Positions 7,942-15,055 of a stretch of 15,073 bases of DNA are shown here, piece by piece. Under the pieces are notes generated by a model. That model was not told the DNA's origin and searched no databases. It worked only from the letters and a program-made list of their open reading frames with translations. The position numbers and the translations under genes are program-made. Source of the stretch: an uncultured Sulfurimonas sp. (GTDB lineage Bacteria > Campylobacterota > Campylobacteria > Campylobacterales > Sulfurimonadaceae); the NCBI GenBank assembly GCA_937914675.1, contig CALDOC010000494.1, positions 1 to 15,073 on the forward strand. Reading direction: 5' to 3'. The stretch's first letter is position 1, and each line of letters starts with the position of its first letter.

Positions 7942-10846
7942 TTGAAGCGTCCCCCTTAAAAACTATATCAAACATACTACCACCCTCGGTAGCCCTATAC
8001 GACAAATCACCATCAAAACTTTTTTTCATAATGTTCAAACTCATATACAAGCCGAGTCCGGTACCTTTGCCCTGCTTTTTTGTTGTAAAGTATGGGTTGC
8101 ATATTTTATCTCTTATATTTTCCGGTATGCCACCCGCGTTATCTTCAATGCGTATAAGCGCAAAATCATTCTCTTGCGTTATTGTTATGGCTATATATTT
8201 GTTTTGTACGTTAGTTAAGGCGCCATCTTCTCCTCTGGACTCATCAAAAGCGTCTCTGGCGTTGGATAGTAGATTTATTATAACTTGTTCAAGAAGGTCT
8301 TCAAATCCAAATACGCTTATATTTTCTTTGGTTTTATTTATAGTTACTTTTATATTGTGATTCATCAGTTGCGTTCCCATTATGCATAGGATTGAGTCAA
8401 CCGTATCGGAGAGCTTAAATGTTTTAGCTTCTTGTGAGGGTTTTACAAAGTTCATAAAGGTGTCTATTGTCTTTGACATTTTCTGACATTGAGCTTGGAT
8501 GAATTTGCTGCTTTCTTGTAGCTTCTGCGGTTCAAGTTTGGACATTGTAGAGAGTAAAGACAGGTGTATGCTTGAGGCGCTTATGGCGTTGAGCGGTTGT
8601 CTCCACTGGTGAGCTATCATGCTTATCATATCTCCCATTTGCGCCAGTTTTGATTGCTGAAGCAATTGACTCTCTTTTTGTTTGAGGTCCGTTATGTCAG
8701 AGATGATTCCAACATAGTTGGTAATCTCATTGTTTTCATCTCTTACAGTAGTCGTATAATCAAAGACCCATCTTATTTGATCGCTTTTTGTAACAATTCT
8801 ATATGGGGCGTGTTTGAAAAATTCAGTGCCTGATTTACTGAAGTTTTTAACTTCAGCAAGAATCATCTCTAAATCTTCAGGATAAATACAAGACTTATAA
8901 TTTACTTTTCCTGATTCAAACTCCTCTTTTTCGTATCCAAAAAGATTTTTTACGCTTAATGAAACAAATCCAACGCTCCAATCATCATCATTACGCCAGT
9001 TAAAGAGTACGGTATCGCCTTTGTCAAATAAAGACAAAAGTATATTTTGTTCTACCATTTGTAAATATACTTTATTTTGCAGCATTGTATTGAGAGATTT
9101 TATTTTCTTTTTCAATCTATATTCACGCGTAAAAAAGAAAACAATAACAACTATTATAAGCGTAAATATGCCAATCATTTTCCATACTACTTTCCAGTCA
9201 GTATTTTTTACAACTTTTACATTTGTCCATTTGTATAAAATGTCGTCAACCTCTTTTTGAGTAATCATGCTAAGCGCTTTTTCTATGATTGAAGAAAGTT
9301 CTGGAGCAACGTCTTTACTGAAGGCTATTTTAAAGTTTTGCTGAAATTTGGTTCTATGAAATACGTCTAAATTTTCATAGCCTAAAGCAAGGATATAGTA
9401 TTTTGCGCTCAGAGCGTTGACTATGATTCCATTAACCCCACCTTTGTCAAGCGTCTCAAAAGCTTCATTTACGTCTTCAAGTAAAATAGGTTTTAAATTC
9501 GGCTTATCCCGCTTTAACTCTTCTTGAATAAGTGAATCTTTTACTATTCCTATTTTTTTGTTTTTGGTCTCTACAAATCCATTTTCAAAATACTCTTCAT
9601 GTTTTGATACAAAAACATAGGGGGAGGAAAAAAGTTTTCCTTGTGTAAAATGGAACAATTTTTTATTTGCAATTGTTGCATCAATGGCAGTCAATAACTC
9701 AGCATTATTTGATTTTTCATACACTAGCTTTAAGCCGCTTTTTTGCTCGATTAACTTCATAAAATCTGTTAAGACTCCACTCTCCTCACCCAGCTCATTT
9801 ATCCAAGCAATTGCTTTTATCTTAGAATAAAAACTATATTTTACAAGTACTTTTTTATTGATATATTCCTCTTCTGCCTTAGTAAAGGGCGGTTGGGGAT
9901 GATTGCAAAAAATAAACGCATCTATATCTAAGTTGTTTTTTACAATACCCAAAACATTATAAATATCATAGATTCTTTGTATTTTATTTTTGTCAATTGT
10001 TCCTAATGGTATCCCTTTATAATATGCCAATTTTTCAAGTTCTTTGGCTTCAAACTCCAAAGCTTCTTTAGACTTGTTTTGGATGTTGTACTTTTGTAAT
10101 ATAAGAGCAATAGTTTCATCTACATGTTCAAAAGCATACTTCCAACCTTGTAAGGAAGCTTTTTTGAAATCTATGGCTCGTTGATGATTATGTTCAATCT
10201 CCTCCTCACTTGTAAAGAGTATGTCGCTGTAAAAACTAAATCCATGATCTTTTGGGTCAAAAACAGTGAACTCAACCCCTTTTTGTTTGAGAATGAAAGG
10301 CTCATTGGATATGTAAGACGCCATGAGATCCGTTTTTTTGTTTATCAAATCATTTATATCGAAAGAGTGTTGCAGTTTGATTAAATCTTTTTCTCTCACT
10401 CCCTCTTTCTTCATCATGGCGAGCAAAGACACGCCGTTTAAATTATCAGGAGTAATCATTGTCTTTTTACCAACAAAATCTTTCACTGTTTGTATGCTTG
10501 AGTCTTTTCTTGCCAATAAAACGGCTGGTGAAGATTGAAATATGGAGGATAAAAGAACTATGCCTTTTCCCTCGCTTTTATCAACGATTAAAGAGGAACG
10601 CCCTATACCATAGGTGGCTCGTTTACTCAAAACTTCCTCTAACACATTGGTATATTTACTATATTTTTTTAGCTCAACGTCAAGACCCGCGTCTTCATAA
10701 AAACCCTTCTCTTTCGCCATGTAATAACCGGCGAACTGAAACTGGTCAAGCCACATAAGCTGCAACGAAATTTTTTCAAGCTCTTTTGCGTCAAGCGACG
10801 TAGTTAGCGTAAGAAATAAGGCAATTATTAGTTTAAGATAATTCAT
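7931..10846 (-). CDS. Membrane sensor histidine kinase with tandem periplasmic solute-binding domains
   Basis: 971 residues from the start chosen here. An in-frame ATG exists 17 codons upstream (10897) but lies inside the preceding gene; ATG at 10846 directly begins a signal peptide (MNYLKLIIALFLTLTTSLDA) and leaves a normal 10-base gap. Residues about 22-300 are an NMT1/THI5-like binding domain (LMWLDQFQFAGYYMAKEKGFYEDAGLDV), the fold used for pyrimidine and other small organic ligands. About 318-550 is a second, family-3-like solute-binding domain. A single membrane helix at about 555-573 is followed by PAS (about 605-720) and the kinase core: H746 in MISMIAHQWRQP, N858/N862, DNAGG at 902-906, GKGTGLGL at 926-933. 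The natural ligand is unknown; the NMT1-like domain does not prove thiamine-precursor sensing. The partners are probably the receiver proteins encoded on either side. Confidence 0.88.
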   Translation of the reverse strand: MNYLKLIIALFLTLTTSLDAKELEKISLQLMWLDQFQFAGYYMAKEKGFYEDAGLDVELKKYSKYTNVLEEVLSKRATYGIGRSSLIVDKSEGKGIVLLSSIFQSSPAVLLARKDSSIQTVKDFVGKKTMITPDNLNGVSLLAMMKKEGVREKDLIKLQHSFDINDLINKKTDLMASYISNEPFILKQKGVEFTVFDPKDHGFSFYSDILFTSEEEIEHNHQRAIDFKKASLQGWKYAFEHVDETIALILQKYNIQNKSKEALEFEAKELEKLAYYKGIPLGTIDKNKIQRIYDIYNVLGIVKNNLDIDAFIFCNHPQPPFTKAEEEYINKKVLVKYSFYSKIKAIAWINELGEESGVLTDFMKLIEQKSGLKLVYEKSNNAELLTAIDATIANKKLFHFTQGKLFSSPYVFVSKHEEYFENGFVETKNKKIGIVKDSLIQEELKRDKPNLKPILLEDVNEAFETLDKGGVNGIIVNALSAKYYILALGYENLDVFHRTKFQQNFKIAFSKDVAPELSSIIEKALSMITQKEVDDILYKWTNVKVVKNTDWKVVWKMIGIFTLIIVVIVFFFTREYRLKKKIKSLNTMLQNKVYLQMVEQNILLSLFDKGDTVLFNWRNDDDWSVGFVSLSVKNLFGYEKEEFESGKVNYKSCIYPEDLEMILAEVKNFSKSGTEFFKHAPYRIVTKSDQIRWVFDYTTTVRDENNEITNYVGIISDITDLKQKESQLLQQSKLAQMGDMISMIAHQWRQPLNAISASSIHLSLLSTMSKLEPQKLQESSKFIQAQCQKMSKTIDTFMNFVKPSQEAKTFKLSDTVDSILCIMGTQLMNHNIKVTINKTKENISVFGFEDLLEQVIINLLSNARDAFDESRGEDGALTNVQNKYIAITITQENDFALIRIEDNAGGIPENIRDKICNPYFTTKKQGKGTGLGLYMSLNIMKKSFDGDLSYRATEGGSMFDIVFKGDASNVR

Positions 10847-10856
10847 TTTTATACGC

Positions 10857-12113
10857 TCACTTACGGTATCTGTTCTTGCCGGCTCTTTTTGCCTCAAGCA
10901 TTTTAAAATCAGCTTTTTGGATTAAAGAGTTTGCGTCATCTCCAAGCTTGTAAAACGCGAGACCGACGCTTACGCTCAACTCAATGTTTTTGAGCCATGT
11001 ATGGTTTTTAACTTTGTCAAGTATTTTTTGCGCTAAGAGCATATCTGAATCAGGACTGCTGTACGCTGTAACTAATACAAATTCATCTCCGCCCCATCTC
11101 CCTAAATAGTCACTTTGACGGATATTGTTTTTTATGAGATCTACCAACTCTACTAAAATCTCATCAGCCACCATATGCCCATGTTCATCATTGACACGTT
11201 TGAAATTATCTATGTCAAAAAACAATACGGCAATGGCGACTCCATATCGGATAGAAGACTTTATAAGGTTAGAGAGTTCAAAAAGGAGAAATTTTTTGTT
11301 GTCAATGTTAAGCATTGGGTCTAAATGGCTCTCTTTTAATAGCGCAAGCCTTTGCTGTTCATATCTGCTAATATCTTGGAACAAACCTATAATATAAGTG
11401 TCTCCATTTGGGGAGCTTTTCCATCTTGAAGTCGCTATCCGAAGATATCGATGTTCATGATTTTGATTTTGGATCACCACAACTTCATCTACTCGCTCTT
11501 CATGAAAAATTTTTTTCTCAAATATATACAAAAACTTTTCTCTTTCTTCTTCTAAAACCATAGTTGAAAAAGTCTGATAATCCAACTTGTTTTTTAACTC
11601 TGTAGGCAAATCAAAAAGTTCAATCGCCTCTTTTTGAAAGTACATAGTTTTTGCGCTCAGGTTACAATCCCAGTAAAATAAATTTGCTATTTTTTCCGCG
11701 TCATGGAGATAAGCGCAGGCTCTGTCTAAATTAAACTTTTGATTTATCTTCTCTTTGATTTTATCTATCACAAAAAAAAGCTTTTCACCCTCGACAGGTT
11801 TTAGTAAAAACTCATCTACTCCCGCGTTTATGGCGTCGGTGAGCAACTTGGTATCGTTATACGCGGTTAAAAGTACAAAGTAAACATCAGGATTTATCTC
11901 TTTAATCGCCGAGCAAAGCTCATTTCCATTCATTTTAGGCATATGAAAATCACTAATGACAAAATCTATACAATGCTCTTTGAAGATTTCTAAAGCTTCA
12001 CTACCATCTTTAGCGACATAGAGTTTATCCACGCTCTGTTGTAATACTTCAGACATAATGACTCTAGTATCGTCATCATCTTCCGCGTATAATAAAGTAA
12101 AACTTCTTTTCAT
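10857..12113 (-). CDS. Response regulator REC–PAS–GGDEF, probable diguanylate cyclase
   Basis: 418 residues. Receiver about 5-120 with acidic cluster E11/D12/D13, D55 (SDFHMP), T83 and K105. A PAS-like domain lies at about 135-250 (FYWDCNLSAKTMYF … IIGLFQDISRYEQQ). The GGDEF domain at about 262-418 is complete: D300-I-D302-NFKRVND, GGDEF at 341-345, and an RQSD inhibitory site at 332-335, five residues before GGDEF, for product feedback. It should make cyclic-di-GMP from two GTP when phosphorylated. The receiver starts only six residues after the Met, shorter than the 13-14 residues in its neighbours, and the ribosome site before 12113 is weak. A 23-codon ORF with a much better ribosome site sits just upstream in the same frame, split off by a TGA. 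It is the first large gene of the run. Confidence 0.9.
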   Translation of the reverse strand: MKRSFTLLYAEDDDDTRVIMSEVLQQSVDKLYVAKDGSEALEIFKEHCIDFVISDFHMPKMNGNELCSAIKEINPDVYFVLLTAYNDTKLLTDAINAGVDEFLLKPVEGEKLFFVIDKIKEKINQKFNLDRACAYLHDAEKIANLFYWDCNLSAKTMYFQKEAIELFDLPTELKNKLDYQTFSTMVLEEEREKFLYIFEKKIFHEERVDEVVVIQNQNHEHRYLRIATSRWKSSPNGDTYIIGLFQDISRYEQQRLALLKESHLDPMLNIDNKKFLLFELSNLIKSSIRYGVAIAVLFFDIDNFKRVNDEHGHMVADEILVELVDLIKNNIRQSDYLGRWGGDEFVLVTAYSSPDSDMLLAQKILDKVKNHTWLKNIELSVSVGLAFYKLGDDANSLIQKADFKMLEAKRAGKNRYRK

Positions 12114-12116
12114 CTT

Positions 12117-12188
12117 TCATCTTTTCTTTATGTCGGAGACGTTTGAATCATTCAACTCGTGTGAATTATTGTTTTTAGCAAGAAACAT
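12117..12188 (-). CDS. 23-codon leader ORF before the diguanylate cyclase gene
   Basis: ATG at 12188, TGA at 12119-12117, encoding MFLAKNNNSHELNDSNVSDI then KKR. The ribosome site AAGGGG (12200-12195) is six bases before the ATG, the best-placed one in this region. The stop is only three bases before the ATG of the receiver-GGDEF gene and in the same frame as it. It could be a leader peptide that couples translation to the next gene, or the former N-terminus of that protein cut off by a stop codon. No homologue is recognised, and coding is not proven. Confidence 0.4.
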   Translation of the reverse strand: MFLAKNNNSHELNDSNVSDIKKR

Positions 12189-12209
12189 AATGAACCCCTT
12201 TTTATTCGT

Positions 12210-12231
12210 GTAGAAAATTGTATAAAAAAAG
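12210..12231 (-). promoter_or_regulatory. Probable promoter of the signalling operon
   Basis: Read on the minus strand, a T-run (12230-12223) leads into TATACAAT, whose -10-like hexamer TACAAT is 12222-12217. The likely start of transcription is about 12210, some 22 bases before the leader ORF. As in many Campylobacterota promoters there is no clear -35; that position is instead covered by the direct repeat at 12232-12252. Confidence 0.45.
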
Positions 12232-12252
12232 TATGGAGAAACTATGGAGAAA
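12232..12252. promoter_or_regulatory. Direct repeat TATGGAGAAA ×2 at 11-base period, candidate activator site
   Basis: TATGGAGAAA occurs perfectly at 12232-12241 and 12243-12252, separated by one base. Read on the minus strand it is TTTCTCCATA-G-TTTCTCCATA and covers about -22 to -43 from the inferred operon start. Tandem repeats at about one helical turn overlapping the -35 zone are the usual layout for OmpR/PhoB-class response regulators, which bind head to tail. The cognate protein is not encoded in this window. Confidence 0.45.
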
Positions 12253-12259
12253 TGCAATC

Positions 12260-12273
12260 TAATATTAATATTA
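12260..12273. repeat. 14-base AT palindrome TAATATTAATATTA
   Basis: A perfect palindrome in the divergent control region, upstream of both promoters. In AT-rich DNA such sequences arise by chance fairly often. It loosely resembles the AT-rich operators of some Campylobacterota regulators (for example Fur-type boxes) but is not a clean match, so no regulator is assigned. Confidence 0.25.
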
Positions 12274-12308
12274 ACTAATAATATATGCTGATGATACTTG
12301 AATAAAAA

Positions 12309-12357
12309 AGTTTATTTTAACGAATATTGAGTTAGCATATACGATAAAGCTTGAAGG
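12309..12357 (+). repeat. Copy B: upstream region of the ATPase gene, duplicated at 770-818
   Basis: 49 bases with three mismatches to copy A. It ends in the ribosome-binding site of the ATPase gene. Because the sequence is intact here and continues into the ATPase start codon, this is the functional copy. It should contain the ATPase promoter; possible -10 elements are TATACG or GATAAA around 12338-12348, but no confident -35/-10 pair can be picked. The ribosome site AAGGA (12354-12358) lies six bases before the ATG. Confidence 0.75.
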
Positions 12358-12364
12358 AACTCAA

Positions 12365-15055
12365 ATGCGACATCTAATCGGACGACATTGGCATAGTTTA
12401 CAAAGCGATGAAATAGTTGAACTATTTGAAAGCGATATTAATGAAGGGCTGAGACCTCTTGGCATAAAGCATAGAGAAGAGTTCTTTGGAAAAAATGAGT
12501 TAAAAGAGAAAAAGGGAGAGTCAAAACTAAAAAAATTCTTTGCGCAGTTTCACAACGCTCTTATCTATATACTTTTAATGGCGTCGGCCGTAACGGGATT
12601 CTTACATGAGTGGGTAGATAGCGGAGTGATATTCGCCGTTGTGATTATCAACGTAATCGTTGGGTACGTACAAGAGATAAAAGCGCAAGAGGCGATAGAG
12701 TCGCTCAAAAATATGATGGATATGGAAGCGGTCGTCATACGCGATGGAAAAAAAATCATTATTTCTTCGGTGGATTTGGTTCCGGGGGATATAGTTTTGC
12801 TTGAATCTGGTTCAAAAGTTCCAGCTGACATGAGACTATTGGAGAGTAAAGATTTTAAAGTGGACGAGTCCATGTTGACGGGTGAATCCTTACCCGTACT
12901 CAAAAATCTTTTAACGCATGAGAAAGAGATTACGCTTAACGATAGAAAGAACATGACGTATTCCGGAACTTTTGTGACCTATGGCAGGGCGAAAGGCATA
13001 GTCGTGGCAACCGCTGAGCATACGGAACTTGGGAAAATCGCCCATCTCATAGAGACGGCCACCTCGATGGAAACTCCACTTACAAAAAAAATTTCATCAT
13101 TTTCCAAAGTGCTTCTTTACGTCATATTGGCTCTCGCCTCGTTGACTTTTTTGATTGGTCTTTTAAGAGACTATAGCGCGGTTGAGACCTTTATGGCTTC
13201 CGTCGCTCTCGCCGTTGGAGCGATTCCCGAGGGCTTGCCCGCGGCCGTCACGATCACTCTCGCCATTGGAGTGAGTCGCATGGCGAAAAAGAACGCCATC
13301 ATTAGAAAACTTCCCGCCGTTGAAACTCTTGGAAGCGTAACGACGATATGTTCGGACAAAACGGGAACGCTTACCCAAAACAAGATGAGCGTTACAAATA
13401 TGTTTTGCTCCGGCTACTTATATGAGCTGACTGGAAATGGGTATGAACCAATAGGCGATTTTTTCCAAAATGGTGAAAAACTAGACTCTTTAAACGATGA
13501 TTTAATGGAGCTGTTGCTCGCGGGATATCTTTGCAACGAGTCATATTTACTCAACAAAGATTCAAAGTATATGATAAATGGCGATCCAACGGACGGCGCG
13601 CTCATAGTAAGCGCGCTGAAGGGTGGATTTGACGAGTATAAATTAAACAGCGATTATCCAAGAGTCGACCTTTTGCCTTTCGAGTCGGACAGACAGTACA
13701 TGGCGACGCTCAACAAGGACGTGAAAAACAATCAAAACGTCATATATTTAAAAGGCTCGATAGAGAAGAGTTTGAAGGTTTGCGATTATGAAACCGTTGA
13801 TGGGGAAAGCGTCGCTATAAACAAAGAGAAAATTTTGCTCCAAGCCGAAGAGTACGCGAGCAAAGGTTTAAGAGTCTTAGCGATTGCGAAAAAGATTGGA
13901 CATGGGGATAGAATTAGCGATAGGGAGTTGGACAAGGGGTTTGTTTTCTTAGGTCTCGTCGCCATGATGGACCCTCCAAGAACCGAAGCCGTTGATGCGG
14001 TGAAGGAGTGCAAAGGCGCTGGGATAAAAATTATCATGATTACGGGAGACCATGCGCTTACCGCTTTTTCCATAGCCAAAATGATGTCGATAGTAGATGA
14101 AAACGCCAAATACGAAGATTCCGTTTTAAGGGGCGAGGAGCTTTTCAAACTGAGCGATGGCGAGCTTATAGAGAAGGTGGCCACTGTAAAGGTGTTTGCA
14201 AGGGTTGAGCCTGAGCAAAAACTGCGAATCGTGGACGCTCTGCAAGCAAGAGGCGAGATAGTCGCCATGACGGGCGATGGAGTGAATGACGCTCCAGCTT
14301 TAAAACAAGCGGACATTGGCGTCGCGATGGGCGTTGGCGGTACGGAAGTGGCAAAAGAAGCGGCGGACATGATTTTGAGCGATGACGACTTTAGCTCAAT
14401 CGCTCACGCGGTAAAAGAGGGGAGAAACGTATTTGACAATCTAATCAAATTTATCACTTGGACGTTGCCTACGAATCTTGGAGAAGGGCTTGTAATCTTA
14501 GTGGCGATCGCGTTGGGTTTGACTCTTCCCATATTACCCGTTCAAATACTTTGGATAAACATGTCAACCGCAATTTTTTTAGGACTTACTCTTGTGTTTG
14601 AACCACAAGAAAAGAACATAATGCTTCGCGCTCCGAGAGATCCAAAGAAATCAATCTTAACAAAAGTCATAATCACTCAGATGCTCGTTGTCGGATTTTA
14701 TATGCTTGTCATGTCTTACTTGGCGTTTAATCACGCGATCGCGCTTGGGCATAGCGTGGAGTACGCGAGAACCGTCGCCGTAAACATATTTGTTTTTATT
14801 GAACTTTTTTATCTATTTTCTTGCAAGGAACTAGAAACCTCCATCTTTAAAATAAATATTTTTAACAATAAACCTCTTTTGGCGGGAGTGGCTTTAATGA
14901 TTGTCGTTCAACTTGCTTTTACTCACTTGGACTTTATGAACGCCGTGTTTAAAAGCGAAGCTTTGGACATTATGACTTGGTTTCAGATATTGGCGATAAG
15001 TTTTGGCGTTCTTCTCGTCGTTGAAATGAAAAGGTTCATAGGTGAAAAATTTTAA
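12365..15055 (+). CDS. P2-type cation-transporting P-type ATPase
   Basis: 896 residues, full length for a P2 (Ca2+/Na+-type) pump. All cytoplasmic signatures are present: TGES at 172-175 (actuator), phosphorylation site D331 in SDKTGTLT, KGS at 463-465 (nucleotide pocket), DPPR at 536-539, TGDHALT at 560-566, TGDGVND at 636-642. About ten membrane helices are visible: M1/M2 at 65-102, M3/M4 at 248-297 with PEGLP at 288-292, and six after residue 693. Ion-site residues by comparison with SERCA: M4 Glu289 kept; M5 N704 and E707 kept (NLGEG); M6 N732 and T735 kept, but A736 stands where Ca2+ pumps have Asp (NMSTA for NLVTD); M8 Glu813 may match SERCA E908. It is a plasma-membrane cation pump, but Ca2+ specificity is doubtful; Na+, H+ or another ion is possible. 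It is transcribed away from the signalling operon and has a strong ribosome site. Parts are clearly richer in G+C than the neighbours. Confidence 0.92.
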   Translation: MRHLIGRHWHSLQSDEIVELFESDINEGLRPLGIKHREEFFGKNELKEKKGESKLKKFFAQFHNALIYILLMASAVTGFLHEWVDSGVIFAVVIINVIVGYVQEIKAQEAIESLKNMMDMEAVVIRDGKKIIISSVDLVPGDIVLLESGSKVPADMRLLESKDFKVDESMLTGESLPVLKNLLTHEKEITLNDRKNMTYSGTFVTYGRAKGIVVATAEHTELGKIAHLIETATSMETPLTKKISSFSKVLLYVILALASLTFLIGLLRDYSAVETFMASVALAVGAIPEGLPAAVTITLAIGVSRMAKKNAIIRKLPAVETLGSVTTICSDKTGTLTQNKMSVTNMFCSGYLYELTGNGYEPIGDFFQNGEKLDSLNDDLMELLLAGYLCNESYLLNKDSKYMINGDPTDGALIVSALKGGFDEYKLNSDYPRVDLLPFESDRQYMATLNKDVKNNQNVIYLKGSIEKSLKVCDYETVDGESVAINKEKILLQAEEYASKGLRVLAIAKKIGHGDRISDRELDKGFVFLGLVAMMDPPRTEAVDAVKECKGAGIKIIMITGDHALTAFSIAKMMSIVDENAKYEDSVLRGEELFKLSDGELIEKVATVKVFARVEPEQKLRIVDALQARGEIVAMTGDGVNDAPALKQADIGVAMGVGGTEVAKEAADMILSDDDFSSIAHAVKEGRNVFDNLIKFITWTLPTNLGEGLVILVAIALGLTLPILPVQILWINMSTAIFLGLTLVFEPQEKNIMLRAPRDPKKSILTKVIITQMLVVGFYMLVMSYLAFNHAIALGHSVEYARTVAVNIFVFIELFYLFSCKELETSIFKINIFNNKPLLAGVALMIVVQLAFTHLDFMNAVFKSEALDIMTWFQILAISFGVLLVVEMKRFIGEKF
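12512..12538 (+). repeat. Copy C: ATPase coding segment duplicated at 815-841
   Basis: This segment, encoding roughly ATPase residues 50-58 (KGESKLKKF), shares 23 consecutive bases with 815-837 and 26 of 27 with 815-841. With 12309-12357 it accounts for the whole of copy A, in the same order and orientation. Confidence 0.75.

Noticed and set aside
7893..8360. Plus-strand open frame of 155 codons across the end of the kinase gene
   Set aside because: Antisense to the conserved kinase ATP-binding domain; the translation looks like no protein family, and a similar shadow frame occurs opposite the other kinase at 2421-2783.
10847..10897. Upstream ATG at 10897 as start of the periplasmic-domain kinase
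   Set aside because: It would add 17 charged residues before a clean signal peptide and overlap the preceding coding region by 41 bases; ATG at 10846 fits a secreted sensor and a normal operon gap.
842..12308. Calling the repeat-flanked block a transposon or integrative element
   Set aside because: No transposase, integrase, terminal inverted repeat or attachment core was seen; only direct repeats derived from a neighbouring gene support insertion.
12114..12364. A cyclic-di-GMP riboswitch before the operon
   Set aside because: The inferred leader is only about 22 bases long, and no GEMM-like conserved folding pattern was seen in the region.
13163..14370. Long minus-strand open frames (up to 194 codons) opposite the ATPase gene
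   Set aside because: They lie opposite strongly conserved ATPase motifs, have low-complexity Ser/Pro/Ala-rich translations, and are explained by the higher G+C and codon pattern of the real gene.
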